A stretch of 40,706 bases of DNA from Phycisphaeraceae bacterium (GCA_020831765.1 JAFIFY010000044.1:1-40706), one strand, 5' to 3'; shown: positions 16,952-25,622, numbered from the stretch's first letter. Notes: a model not told the origin generated them from the sequence alone. Program-made: numbers and translations.

Positions 16952-17410
16952 ATGCAAAACAGGCGACCCCGTAAGGGCTTCACACTCGTGGAAATTCTGA
17001 TTGTCGTGGTGATCCTCGGCATTCTGGCCGCGATCGTGATTCCCCAGTTCACCAACGCGAGCGACGCGGCCAAGGTCAGCAGCGCCAAGTCGCAACTTCA
17101 GGCCATCCGGGCGCAACTCGAGCTCTATCGCAACAACAATGGCGTCTATCCCGCCACGCTGTTCGGCGACGAGAACAGTCTGGTTTCGCCCCCGGCCGGC
17201 AACGGCAACCCCCGTCGCTACCTGCAGCAGGCCGCGCGGAATCCGTTCTTCAGCGGTGAGCCCGAGGCCGGTTACGAGTACATCAGCGATCCGGAAGATG
17301 TCGACTACGGGCAGGTTCGCCTGGCCAACATCCCCGCCGGACTGCTCGGCCAGTTCACCGTGGAAGACGCCGTCGATGGCACGCTGGACGGTGAAGAGGA
17401 AGAGCTCTGA
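16952..17410 (+). CDS. Type IV pilin / type II secretion pseudopilin-like protein
   Basis: This 152-residue protein has a basic leader, the prepilin peptidase site RKG-FTLVE (cleavage after G9, Glu at position +5) and a hydrophobic helix ending in AAIVIPQF. These are the class III signal of type IV pilins and GspG-like pseudopilins. After the helix comes a short globular part with YRNNNGVYPA and a C-terminal acidic tail (DGEEEEL). It is processed by PilD-type peptidase and assembled in the inner membrane; no assembly genes are in this window. ATG 16952 has GGAG seven bases upstream; a TTG two codons earlier lies too close to it. A sigma-54-like promoter precedes the gene and a strong terminator follows it. 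Confidence 0.88.
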   Translation: MQNRRPRKGFTLVEILIVVVILGILAAIVIPQFTNASDAAKVSSAKSQLQAIRAQLELYRNNNGVYPATLFGDENSLVSPPAGNGNPRRYLQQAARNPFFSGEPEAGYEYISDPEDVDYGQVRLANIPAGLLGQFTVEDAVDGTLDGEEEEL

Positions 17411-17477
17411 TTCACCAGGTCATCTAGTCCCAGTGAGTTGACTGACTGGGCGGGATGATTCGAGAGAGAATCCGTCG

Positions 17478-17516
17478 CAAGGCCCCCACCCCCAAAAGGT
17501 GGGGGCCTTGCCTTTT
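17478..17516 (+). terminator. Intrinsic terminator after the pilin gene
   Basis: The 13-base arms at 17478-17490 and 17498-17510 are perfectly complementary around a 7-base loop, and CCTTTT follows. The stem is mostly G-C. It ends the pilin transcript 68 bases after the stop codon and isolates the next small gene. Confidence 0.85.
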
Positions 17517-17695
17517 CGGCTTCCGCCGATGCGGTCCGCCCGTCGATCCGATCCACGGGCATCGTCGTCCACTTGGACTTATCGGATCGACCGCGCCAGC
17601 CAGCGGTGCCCGGGTTCAATTCGCGGGGCGGTCCAGCCGATGCAGGACTAGACTTCCGTGCGATCCTTGCCGTCTTACCTTTGGAGTATCCCCCC

Positions 17696-18022
17696 ATGCC
17701 TTCCTTGCGATACCTCAACACGATCCTGACCATCCTGGCCGTGCTGTTGACCATCAATCTCTGGACGCTGTGGACCCATCCCGGCGGTCTGAGCGGCAGC
17801 CTCGAAGCCAATCGCGCCCTCGATCTGGCAACGCCCGCTTACGCACAGCCCGGCGTGCAGCCGGCCGAGCAGCGTGCCAAGCAAATTCAGATCATGGAAA
17901 AAATATCAACCCAGATCGAGCAGCAGAACGAGCTGCTTCGCACTGGGGCGGCACGGATTCGCATCGAGAATGTCGAGGAGATTCGCGGCCAGGACAAGCC
18001 GGCCGAGCAGCCGCGCCGCTGA
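17696..18022 (+). CDS. Small exported or membrane-anchored protein, function unknown
   Basis: This 108-residue protein has a hydrophobic segment at about 7-26 (TILTILAVLLTINLWTLW). A possible signal-peptidase I site follows in ATPAYAQ near 46-52. The rest is charged and Gln-rich, probably helical (about 56-82, EQRAKQIQIMEKI...). A tail rich in Asp, Lys and Pro ends it. It may be either a single-pass membrane protein or a secreted one. I do not recognise a family. ATG 17696 is supported by GGAG at 17683-17686, nine bases upstream. The pilin terminator separates it from the preceding gene, so it should have its own promoter; none is clear. Confidence 0.6.
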   Translation: MPSLRYLNTILTILAVLLTINLWTLWTHPGGLSGSLEANRALDLATPAYAQPGVQPAEQRAKQIQIMEKISTQIEQQNELLRTGAARIRIENVEEIRGQDKPAEQPRR

Positions 18023-18344
18023 AAGGTTTCTTGCTTGGCGGCATCCCAACATCAGCGCGGCTCGGCGTGCCGCGGAAGGTGGCATGACCGTGACCGCCCC
18101 GCAAAAAAAACCAACACCCCGCTTGGGGCAACGGGGTGTTGGGGTCGTGGAGAGAGAGAGCGCTGACGGTGTTGGATCGCCGGCAGGGGAGTCGCGATCG
18201 TCGCTCCAGAACGATCGCGCCAGCCGCCCCGAGCCCGACATCTCCGAAGCTCGAAGTGGTGCCGTAGCCGCAGGCAATCCACCGGAATGACTCTGGATCG
18301 GCATCGCCGGCCTGAGAAGATTCCAAGCCCTTCCATTCGCCGAA
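18023..18344. other. Intergenic region with a minus-strand terminator
   Basis: No gene is assigned. The minus strand has three partly open frames here that read through the terminator and look noncoding. Plus-strand frames are also unconvincing. The region is the likely 3' untranslated part of a minus-strand transcript ending at 18103. Confidence 0.35.
18103..18142 (-). terminator. Intrinsic terminator on the minus strand
   Basis: Perfect 11-base arms CCAACACCCCG (18111-18121) and CGGGGTGTTGG (18132-18142) enclose a 10-base loop. Read on the minus strand, a run of eight T follows (A8 on plus at 18103-18110). This is a textbook terminator and implies a minus-strand transcript arriving from above 18142, where only the broken small gene at 18345-18636 is a candidate. 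Confidence 0.85.
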
Positions 18345-18636
18345 TTACTCGTCAGGCGATGTCACATCCTCTGATGTTTGGTCGATCTGCTTTGATTTTT
18401 CTTCCTGAATCTCTTCCTCTTGATGCTGGACCGAGAAGGCCCATCGTCCGGCCATCGAGCTCGCACAAAACCCAATCAGCGACCGTGTTACCCACCGGTG
18501 CAATTCGGCCGACTCTGGTTGGCAGCAAAGGCCATATGTCGCCTTGGTAGAACACCAACGAATCAGGCGACGATTCCCACGCTTTTACTATACAGGGCGT
18601 GCTGGCGGATGCAAACCAAACGGCCAGTTTTTTCAC
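18345..18636 (-). pseudogene. Small gene with apparent single-base frameshift, function unknown
   Basis: A frame from GTG 18636 reads MKKLAVWFAS... up to codon 65 (DGRTM) and then becomes an unconvincing tail. Removing one base from the GGGCC run near 18438-18444 joins it to a second frame ending at TAA 18345-18347. The joined protein has 96 residues and a strongly acidic C-terminus (HQEEEIQEEKSKQ...). The length of 292 bases, one more than a multiple of three, fits one inserted base. A promoter-like pair (TTTGCA at 18610-18615, TATAGT at 18587-18592, 17 apart on the minus strand) lies inside the gene and would favour a shorter transcript, so the start is uncertain. It could be a sequencing error, a decaying gene or coincidence. 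No family is recognised. Confidence 0.35.
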
Positions 18637-18994
18637 GTTTTTTTGGGTTTATGGTCGGTCCGTAAACCGGCGGGCGTGCTCAAGATTCGATCAGATCATC
18701 ACTTGCGTTCGAGCCGAGTTCGGGACAGGAAAACTAACCTCGCCGAGCGGTTTGCGGATTCGCGGCAGTCTGAGCAAGCAGCGCGATCGGCGAAATGGGA
18801 AAATCGGGTATAACGCTCTCCTGCATCGGGGTGTGCCCCGGGCCCATCCGAGCGCGTGATGCCCAGCAATCGCCCGGCCAAGCTGCCCGAATTGCCGAGA
18901 ATGCCGAGCTTCACATGGCATGGGATGCGCTTTAGGCTCGCCCGACGTGCTCCCTCTTGCCTGAACCGGCACCGAGTCCGCAGGAGACCCGCAG
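18637..18994. other. Intergenic region before gpmI, no gene found
   Basis: This is 358 bases with somewhat more A and T than the neighbours. TATAAC at 18809-18814 is a possible -10 box for gpmI, without a clear -35 box. Short plus-strand frames have no recognisable product. Confidence 0.3.
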
Positions 18995-20677
18995 ATGGTT
19001 GATCGTAAGTCACTGAAATTGCCCGCCGTACTGATCGTTCGTGACGGTTGGGGCCGCAATCCGAATTCGGAGCACGATGCGTTCAACGCCATCAAGCTCG
19101 CGAGCACGCCGGTTTGTGATCGGTTGCTCGAGCAGTATCCCTGGACGCTGATCGCCACTTCCGGTGAGGACGTGGGCCTGCCCGAAAGTACCATGGGCAA
19201 CAGCGAAGTGGGGCATCAGAACCTTGGCGCCGGCCGCATCGTCGATCAGGAATCGGTGCGGATCACCAAGGCGATCCGTGATGGCTCCTTTTTCGAGAAC
19301 CCAACCCTGGTCAAGGCGGTGGAAGCGGCACGGGACGGAGGGGGCTGCGTGCATTTGCTCGGAATCGCCTCGGATGCCGGAGTTCACGGGCTGATGACGC
19401 ACCTGTATGCGTGTATCGAGCTGTGCAAACGGCTGGGTCAGGAACGTGTGGCCCTGCACCTGTTCACCGACGGCCGCGATACCGGGCCGTTCACCGGTTT
19501 GGAATTCGTCCGCCGCATCGAGGAAAAGTGCCGCGAGCTGGGTGTTGGCCGGGTGGCCTCGATCTGCGGCCGCTACTACGCCATGGATCGCGACAACCGC
19601 TGGGAGCGTGTCCAGAAGGCGTATGCCTGTCTCACCGGACACGCTGGCGATCAGAGTGGGATACCCATGGCCGAGTCGGCCCAGGAGGCGATCCAACGTT
19701 ACTACGACAATCCCACGACCTCCTCTCAGAATGGCGATGAGTTCATCGTGCCGACCATGGTCGGCGCTTCGCGCGATCAGGCCATGGCCGACCGCATCGG
19801 GGACGGCGACACCATCATCTTCTACAACTATCGTGGCGACCGGCCCCGCCAGATCACCCGGGCTTTTGTCCTGCCCGATGAGCAATGGGCCAAGGTCAAG
19901 CCGTCGCCGGATTCAGGCAAGAGCGGGTTCGAGCGCGGCGGTCGGCTCGACCTGCGGTATGTCACCCTCACCGCTTACGAGGAAGCGCTGGGCCGCCACG
20001 TGCAGGTGGCCTATCCCAAACCGCCGCGCATGGAGAACATTGTCGGCCAGTTCATCAGCCAGTCCGGCCTGACGCAGTTCCGGTGCGCCGAGACCGAGAA
20101 ATTCCCCCATGTGACATTCTTCTTCAACGACTACCGTGAGGAGCCCTGGCCCGGCGAAGTGCATCAGATGGCCCAGTCGCCCAAGGTGGCCACATACGAT
20201 CTGCAACCGGAAATGAGCGCCGGGGAAGTGTGCCGACTGGTGGTCGATCGCCTCGAGGCCGATGACGGCGAGGATGTGATCATCGTCAACTTCGCCAATG
20301 GGGACATGGTCGGCCATACCGGCTCGCTCGAAGCCGCGATCAAGGCCGTGGAAACCGTCGATGGTTGTGTGGGTGAGATTCTCAAGGCCGTGGCCAAGCG
20401 CGGCGGCATCGCCATCGTCACCGCCGATCACGGCAACGCCGAGCAGATGTTCGACCCCCAGACCAACGCTGCGCACACCGCCCACACGCTCTACCCCGTC
20501 GAGTGTATCCTCGTCGATGATCGGCTCAAAGACCAGGCCGACGGCCAGGCCGAGCAACCCAGTCGGAACCTGCGCCGGGATGGCCGTCTGGCCGATGTCC
20601 TGCCCACCCTGCTGAAAATGATCGGCCTCGAGCCTCCACGCGAAATGACCGGACGATCGCTCTGCCCCAATGATTGA
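18995..20677 (+). CDS. gpmI: 2,3-bisphosphoglycerate-independent phosphoglycerate mutase
   Basis: This 560-residue glycolytic enzyme interconverts 3- and 2-phosphoglycerate with two metal ions, usually Mn. The metal aspartate is D17 in VRDGWG and the phosphorylated serine is S70 in MGNSEVGH. HLFTDGRDT, CGRYYAMDRDNRW, NYRGDRPRQ, NGDMVGHTG and ADHGNAEQM are all present. All metal and substrate motifs of the family are intact; it is somewhat longer than the usual 510 residues, mainly in a loop after RAFVLPDEQW. The ATG has AGGAG at 18982-18986, eight bases upstream. Its partner in glycolysis, pyk, is encoded convergently just downstream. Confidence 0.95.
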   Translation: MVDRKSLKLPAVLIVRDGWGRNPNSEHDAFNAIKLASTPVCDRLLEQYPWTLIATSGEDVGLPESTMGNSEVGHQNLGAGRIVDQESVRITKAIRDGSFFENPTLVKAVEAARDGGGCVHLLGIASDAGVHGLMTHLYACIELCKRLGQERVALHLFTDGRDTGPFTGLEFVRRIEEKCRELGVGRVASICGRYYAMDRDNRWERVQKAYACLTGHAGDQSGIPMAESAQEAIQRYYDNPTTSSQNGDEFIVPTMVGASRDQAMADRIGDGDTIIFYNYRGDRPRQITRAFVLPDEQWAKVKPSPDSGKSGFERGGRLDLRYVTLTAYEEALGRHVQVAYPKPPRMENIVGQFISQSGLTQFRCAETEKFPHVTFFFNDYREEPWPGEVHQMAQSPKVATYDLQPEMSAGEVCRLVVDRLEADDGEDVIIVNFANGDMVGHTGSLEAAIKAVETVDGCVGEILKAVAKRGGIAIVTADHGNAEQMFDPQTNAAHTAHTLYPVECILVDDRLKDQADGQAEQPSRNLRRDGRLADVLPTLLKMIGLEPPREMTGRSLCPND

Positions 20678-20940
20678 ATTGGCGGGCCCAAGCGACTTGA
20701 CGAGTAAAGCGTCACAACAGTCAGGGGGCAGTTCAAGTGTGCTGGAAACTCCTTGCCCACGATGTCAATCGCCATGAGTCCAAAGGGTGCTGCGACCCCT
20801 TGGTGCTATCTCTTCGCGAGTGTCCATCGCCAGCTATCGAGGACGTTGGACGGTTCTTTCAGTCCAACTCGCCTGCTTGGCTGCACCTGAAAAGTCAACT
20901 CGACTGAATGAACTGGAGAGCAGGGCATGCGCAAGACGGA

Positions 20941-22434
20941 TCAATGGATTTCATCGCCCACGTAATGCACGCGGATCGCGTTGGAGACGCCGGGGGTGCC
21001 GATGGGTTCGCCGGTGATGGTCAGCACCGGGTCTTTGAGCGCGGCCCAGCCTCGTTCGACCAGGAGGATATCGAGATTTCGGAGAAACTCGGCCACATCG
21101 CGAGGCTGATCCATCAGGACCGGCTGGACGCCAAAAAGGATGTTCATCCGGCGAAGCACCATCAGGTCGCTGGTCGCCGCGACGATGGGCACATGGAGGC
21201 GGTTCTTGGAAAAGTAAAGCGCGCCCTTGCCGCTCTGCGACCATATGACCACCAGACGCGGGTCCAGATCGCTGACGATGGTCGCAACGCCCCGGGCCAG
21301 TGCGGCGGTGCGGTATCGGCCTTCCTCGATGAATGGGCGCTTGGTCCAGCTTTGTGACATCGGGCCGGCGAGGTGGGCCTGCGTGGTCCGGGCGATATGG
21401 GCCATCATGCGCACGGCCTGCGGGCCATAGCGGCCGACGGCCGTCTCGCCCGAGAGCATCACCACATCCGCCCCATCGAAGATCGCATTGGCCACATCGC
21501 TGACCTCGGCGCGCGTTGGATGGGCGTGTTCGATCATGCTCTGAAGCATCTGCGTGGCGACGATCGCGGGCCTGCCCAGATCATGGGCCCGCGCGATGAT
21601 CCGCTTCTGAATTACCGGAACCTCGGCCAGGTCCATCTCCACGCCCAGATCGCCACGCGCCACCATCACCACATCGCATGCCTTGAGAATGCCATCGAGA
21701 TCATCCAAAGCCTGTGGTTTTTCGATCTTGGCGATTAAGGGCAATCGCATCGCCCCATCCCGGCCACGCTCGACGGCGAATCGGCGGAGCTGTTCAAGAT
21801 CATCGGCGCGGCGGACGAACGACAGAGCCAGGTAGTCCAGCTCGTGCTCGATCGCCCAAGCAGCGCATTGCCAGTCCCAATCGGTGATCGAACTGACCCG
21901 GTCAAGTTGGCTATCCGGAAGATTCAGCCCCTTGGAGGAACTGATTGGTCCGCCCTGGATCACCTGGCAGCGAAGCCGCCGCTGATCGCCATGGCCATAA
22001 GCATCCACCGCCAGCAGGCGAACCGCGCCATCATCGATCAGCAATCGGTGGCCGGGGAGGACATCTTCCAGAAGATGGGCATAGGTGCTGGCCAGCCGGA
22101 GCGGTGAGCCATCCTCGTCCATGTGTTCCACGGCGGCGACGAACTCGACCTGGTCGCCTACGCTCAGCACCAGGTCCGTTCGCTTCAATCTCGCCAGCCG
22201 GATCTTCGGGCCGGAAAGATCGCCCAGGACGCCCACCGAACATGCCGCCCGCTCGGAGGCCTGACGGATGGTTTTGAGGAGGCGCTCAAAATCCTCGAAC
22301 CGACCGTGCGAGAAATTGATGCGGAAGACCCGTGCGCCTTCGTGGATCAGCTTGATGATGGAATCGACGTCACTGGATGCCGGACCCAGCGTCGCGATGA
22401 TTTTGGTCAATACACCGAAAGTCAGTTCACTCAC
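20941..22434 (-). CDS. pyk: Pyruvate kinase
   Basis: This 497-residue enzyme transfers phosphate from phosphoenolpyruvate to ADP. TKIIATLGPASS opens the barrel, RINFSHG follows, and the catalytic lysine lies in IAKIEKPQ. VARGDLGVEM binds metal and SGETAVG marks the allosteric domain boundary; a C-terminal domain of about 150 residues follows. The start is GTG 22434, whose GTGA overlaps the stop of murG, so the two are translationally coupled. An upstream in-frame extension to 22554 lies within murG and is rejected. A glycolytic enzyme at the end of an ftsW-murG operon is unusual. The 263 bases between it and gpmI hold no gene I can support. Confidence 0.93.
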   Translation of the reverse strand: MSELTFGVLTKIIATLGPASSDVDSIIKLIHEGARVFRINFSHGRFEDFERLLKTIRQASERAACSVGVLGDLSGPKIRLARLKRTDLVLSVGDQVEFVAAVEHMDEDGSPLRLASTYAHLLEDVLPGHRLLIDDGAVRLLAVDAYGHGDQRRLRCQVIQGGPISSSKGLNLPDSQLDRVSSITDWDWQCAAWAIEHELDYLALSFVRRADDLEQLRRFAVERGRDGAMRLPLIAKIEKPQALDDLDGILKACDVVMVARGDLGVEMDLAEVPVIQKRIIARAHDLGRPAIVATQMLQSMIEHAHPTRAEVSDVANAIFDGADVVMLSGETAVGRYGPQAVRMMAHIARTTQAHLAGPMSQSWTKRPFIEEGRYRTAALARGVATIVSDLDPRLVVIWSQSGKGALYFSKNRLHVPIVAATSDLMVLRRMNILFGVQPVLMDQPRDVAEFLRNLDILLVERGWAALKDPVLTITGEPIGTPGVSNAIRVHYVGDEIH

Positions 22435-23555
22435 GTGGCGGTATTGTAGCCAAGCGATTGCAGGTGTTGCGCAAGGACGGTTGCGCCGTTGACCGGTCGG
22501 CTCTCGATGAGGCGGTTGCGGCGCGCCTGGCGCTGATCGGCATCGGTCAGCCACTGCATCAGCACACCGCCCAGGGCTCGGGTGCCTTGCCGCGGATCGG
22601 CCGGGTCATCGACAATCGCCGCGCCCCCGATATCCACCAGCGGCCGGGCGTTGTGTTTCTGATGTTGATCGCGATGGAAGGGGTAGGGCAGAAAGAGCGT
22701 CGGACAGGCGTTGGCCCAGGCCTCGGCCACCGATCCAGCGCCGGCGCGGCTGATCGCCATCGCCGCGCCCGACCATGCATTGCCGATCGGATCGAGGAAC
22801 GGCTCGACGCGGGCGCGAAGCTCGGCCCGCCGATAAGCATCGACAAGCGGTGCCGGGTCGTCCTGCCCGTGCAGGTGAAGGATGTTCCAGCTTTGGAGTG
22901 CCTGCGCCACCTCCGCCTTGCCCACCAGTGCCGCGACCGTGCGATTGAGCGATTCAGCTCCCGAGCTGCCGCCGACGATCAACAGCATCGGGCTGACTGG
23001 ATCAAAACCCAGGGCGCGGCGTGCTTTGCCGGGGTCGGAATCGCCGATCGAGCCCTGCCGGAGCGGAAAACCGATCACCCGGGCGCTGGATAGTTGGGCT
23101 GTCGCGTAAGCGGTAAAGCAGTGGGCCGTCCGCCGCGCCAGATGGCGATTGGCCCTGCCCGGCACGGCATCGAGATTCACCACCACGGTGGGGATGCCTC
23201 TTGACATTGCCCAGTGAACCACCGGCACACTGACAAAGCCGCCGGTGGCCACGACCGCGGCCGGGGCCTGGCGATCAAAACGCTGGCGCAACATTCCGAT
23301 TGACCGGCGATAGGAGCGTGCAAGCGCCGGCCATGCCAGCGGATTCATCCGGAGTCCGAGCATGGGCAGAGCCAGGGCCGGCCGGTCGATCGATTCGATG
23401 ACGCGGCGATCCACCGCACGATTGGACACGGCGTAGAGCGGCTGGAATGGGGCCGCATTGGGCAGCGTGGCCAGCGCCTGCTCGATCGCGAGGTTGGGGT
23501 AGATGTGCCCGCCGGTTCCACCGCCGGCGAAGAGGATGACGGGGGGGCCACTCAT
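22431..23555 (-). CDS. murG: UDP-N-acetylglucosamine--MurNAc-pentapeptide-lipid I transferase
   Basis: This 374-residue GT-B glycosyltransferase adds GlcNAc to lipid I on the inner face of the membrane to give lipid II. The N-terminal loop is AGGGTGGHIYPN, the second glycine loop GGSSGAES and the UDP-GlcNAc region GAGSVAE. PYPFHRDQHQKHNA follows, where E. coli MurG has a similar QHN pattern. The Q of the usual GGSQGA is S here. The ATG at 23555 overlaps the stop of the YkuD-like gene as ATGA, and its own stop overlaps the pyruvate kinase start as GTGA. This tight packing indicates one operon with ftsW. Confidence 0.93.
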   Translation of the reverse strand: MSGPPVILFAGGGTGGHIYPNLAIEQALATLPNAAPFQPLYAVSNRAVDRRVIESIDRPALALPMLGLRMNPLAWPALARSYRRSIGMLRQRFDRQAPAAVVATGGFVSVPVVHWAMSRGIPTVVVNLDAVPGRANRHLARRTAHCFTAYATAQLSSARVIGFPLRQGSIGDSDPGKARRALGFDPVSPMLLIVGGSSGAESLNRTVAALVGKAEVAQALQSWNILHLHGQDDPAPLVDAYRRAELRARVEPFLDPIGNAWSGAAMAISRAGAGSVAEAWANACPTLFLPYPFHRDQHQKHNARPLVDIGGAAIVDDPADPRQGTRALGGVLMQWLTDADQRQARRNRLIESRPVNGATVLAQHLQSLGYNTAT

Positions 23556-24217
23556 GGGAGGATGGTGATTGATGTGCCTTCTGGAACGGCGTTGAAGAGC
23601 TCGGCGGCATCATCAGGCCGAAGCGCGATACTGCCGCCGGTCCAGTCGCCCTCGATCCCGCCACCGTAGATGAAAACCTCGCCGCCCAGTGGCGTGTACC
23701 AGGGGGGGATGCGGCGATTCAGGTGGGCGCGCTCGATACGCTCCTGCGTTTTGTCATCGATCAGGCCGTATTCCAGCCCGCGGCGGCCGTCGCGCGGCGA
23801 GGGATAGCTGATCCCCAGCGCCGGGCCGTGTCGGCTGTGACGATGCTTCACGCAGATGTAGAACTCGCCCTCGGGCGTCCGGCCATCGCCTTCCCGGGAC
23901 TTGGCACCCGCGGGCTGTCGGCCCAACGCGATCGGATATTGGCGAACCAGACGGTCGCCGGAGTAGAGGTCCAGACGGCGAAGGGACTTATGGACCACGA
24001 TGCGCGGATTGATCAGGGTCTGATCAATGACCGGGTAAACCGGCCGGTCCGTTTCCGATTTCTCTGATGAAGCATCGGCCTCGTTGCCTTCCGCCGATGC
24101 CCGCGCCGAAGATGCGCCGGACCGGCCGTTGAGTTGGCCCGGATCAATCCAATCGAAGGCCGAGACCAACAGCGCGAGCAGTCCCAGCCCGATCAACAGG
24201 AGTCCCAAGCGTGGCAC
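23552..24217 (-). CDS. YkuD-fold L,D-transpeptidase-like protein lacking the catalytic Cys and His
   Basis: This protein of about 221 residues has an N-terminal membrane anchor (LGLLLIGLGLLALLVSAF), a charged linker of about 45 residues and a YkuD domain. The domain is clear: RIVVHKSLRRLDLYSGD, GRTPEGEFYICVK, and a C-terminal GDWTGGSIALRPDDAAELF. In active family members the last block reads HG...SHGCI or DWTxGCIAL. Here the cysteine is Ser (codon AGT) and the histidine is Tyr (IYGGG, codon TAC). Each is one base from the active residue. I infer loss of transpeptidase activity, or a changed chemistry. It is encoded between ftsW and murG, and its stop overlaps murG as ATGA. A GTG at 24217 with GGAGG five bases upstream is chosen; GTG 24229 is possible. 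Confidence 0.75.
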   Translation of the reverse strand: MPRLGLLLIGLGLLALLVSAFDWIDPGQLNGRSGASSARASAEGNEADASSEKSETDRPVYPVIDQTLINPRIVVHKSLRRLDLYSGDRLVRQYPIALGRQPAGAKSREGDGRTPEGEFYICVKHRHSRHGPALGISYPSPRDGRRGLEYGLIDDKTQERIERAHLNRRIPPWYTPLGGEVFIYGGGIEGDWTGGSIALRPDDAAELFNAVPEGTSITILP

Positions 24218-24281
24218 GGACACCTCCACTTATTCGATCATATCGGTTGGCACCAAGGCCCCGAGCAAACGCGACCTTATC

Positions 24282-25466
24282 CTAACCCGCCGGCACCGGC
24301 TCTTCACCAACTGAAATAACCTTCGATTTCACAGGAGATTCAGATCGGGCGCCCGATTCGCATTCCACCCGGTCGAACGATGCGACGATGCCCAGCATCA
24401 ATCCGGTCATCATCCAGCCCGTCCCCCCCGCCGAGATCAACGGCAGCGCCATGCCCTTGGTCGGCACGACCACCAGCACCACCGCGATATTGATCAGGGC
24501 CTGCACACCCACGGTGGCCATCACGCCCAGGATCATCAGCCGCGCACCCAGGGACTGGGTCTGAGCCATGATCTGCAAGCCGGCGATCAACAGAACCATG
24601 AACGCCACGATCACGCCGCCGACCGCCACAAGCCCCAGTTCCTCGCCGATCACGGCCAGGATCATGTCCGAGGTGTCGGTCGGCAGGTAATCATGCTTCT
24701 GAATGCCGTTGCCCAGGCCCCGGCCCCACATGCCGCCCTGGGCCAGGGCCAGAAGGCCTTGCGACGCCTGGTAGCCGGATGCCTGGAGATCGCTGAACGG
24801 GTCCATGAATGTTCGCAGCCGCTCGATTCGGTGGGGCTTGTGGACGATCGCCAGGGTGAACGCCAGCGCGGCGGGGGGCGCGAGAATCAGCAGATGCCAA
24901 AGCCGCGCCGAGCCGGCCAGCAGTACCAGGGCGGCCACCGCGCCCATCAACAGGGCTGTACCAAAGTCCTCGACGAGAACCAGTCCGGAAGCGACCGCCA
25001 CCAACCCCAGCGCCGGTAGAAAGCCCCGCCCCCAATGCCGGATCATCGGGCCGCATTGAACGCACCACCAGGCCAGAAAGATCACCAACCCGTACTTGAG
25101 CACCTCGCTGGGCTGAAACATGATACTCACCGAACCGGCACCCAGTTCCAGCCAGCGCGTCGCCCCGTTGATCGTTCGCCCCAGCGATGGCACGAAGGTC
25201 AGCCCCACAAGCACCAGACCCGCCGCGAACCACATCACGGGCACACAAAGCAGGCTCCGCGTGTGTATCCAGCGTTCCCATGGAAGCCGTGAAGCCGCCA
25301 GCATCAACACCAACGCCGCCAGCGCAAAGAGCGTGTGGCGACTTTCAAGAAAAGCGAATGGGTGTGGCACGGCCGCGCCGACCGACATTGATGCCGAGTG
25401 AACCATAAGCACACCCAGTGCGAGCAATCCGGCGGCAATGACCTGTATGAGCTGACCCGCCCGCAT
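24282..25466 (-). CDS. ftsW: FtsW/RodA/SpoVE (SEDS) family peptidoglycan glycosyltransferase
   Basis: This is a polytopic membrane protein of 394 residues, roughly ten hydrophobic segments. SEDS motifs are present: NGATRWLELG, FQPSEVLK, and YLPTDTSDMILAVIGEELG, whose SD aspartate aligns with the catalytic acid of RodA/FtsW. The last loop, TKGMALPLISAGGTGW, corresponds to the usual GLPLPFVSYGGSS; the Tyr is Ala here. SEDS proteins polymerise lipid II glycan strands with a class B PBP partner. Placement beside murG favours FtsW over RodA. A putative promoter (25594-25622) lies 120 bases upstream. The gene is the first of the minus-strand division operon. The start has AAGGA seven bases upstream. 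Confidence 0.9.
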   Translation of the reverse strand: MRAGQLIQVIAAGLLALGVLMVHSASMSVGAAVPHPFAFLESRHTLFALAALVLMLAASRLPWERWIHTRSLLCVPVMWFAAGLVLVGLTFVPSLGRTINGATRWLELGAGSVSIMFQPSEVLKYGLVIFLAWWCVQCGPMIRHWGRGFLPALGLVAVASGLVLVEDFGTALLMGAVAALVLLAGSARLWHLLILAPPAALAFTLAIVHKPHRIERLRTFMDPFSDLQASGYQASQGLLALAQGGMWGRGLGNGIQKHDYLPTDTSDMILAVIGEELGLVAVGGVIVAFMVLLIAGLQIMAQTQSLGARLMILGVMATVGVQALINIAVVLVVVPTKGMALPLISAGGTGWMMTGLMLGIVASFDRVECESGARSESPVKSKVISVGEEPVPAG

Positions 25467-25593
25467 CCATCATCCTTGAAAGGAACCGGGTTGCGAACCA
25501 TGCACCCGGCCGGGGCATCCATGCCCGGGCCGATCCCGGCGCTGAAGGGCCATCCGTTGAAGAACGGGCCTGCTTCAGTGCCGCGGTGTTAGA

Positions 25594-25622
25594 ATTATAG
25601 CAGTCTTCATTCACTTCCCCAA
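25594..25622 (-). promoter_or_regulatory. Promoter for the ftsW operon
   Basis: On the minus strand, TTGGGG (25617-25622) and a perfect TATAAT (25594-25599) are 17 bases apart. Transcription would start near 25587, giving a leader of about 120 bases before the ftsW ATG. Confidence 0.45.

Noticed and set aside
17600-17630. tRNA-like GGTTCAATT loop
   Set aside because: The flanking bases do not form a T stem, and no acceptor or anticodon arm can be drawn.
20778-20801. Hairpin CCAAAGGG ... CCCCTTGG between gpmI and pyk
   Set aside because: The stem has a G-U pair or mismatch and no T-run follows on either strand, so a terminator call is not supported.
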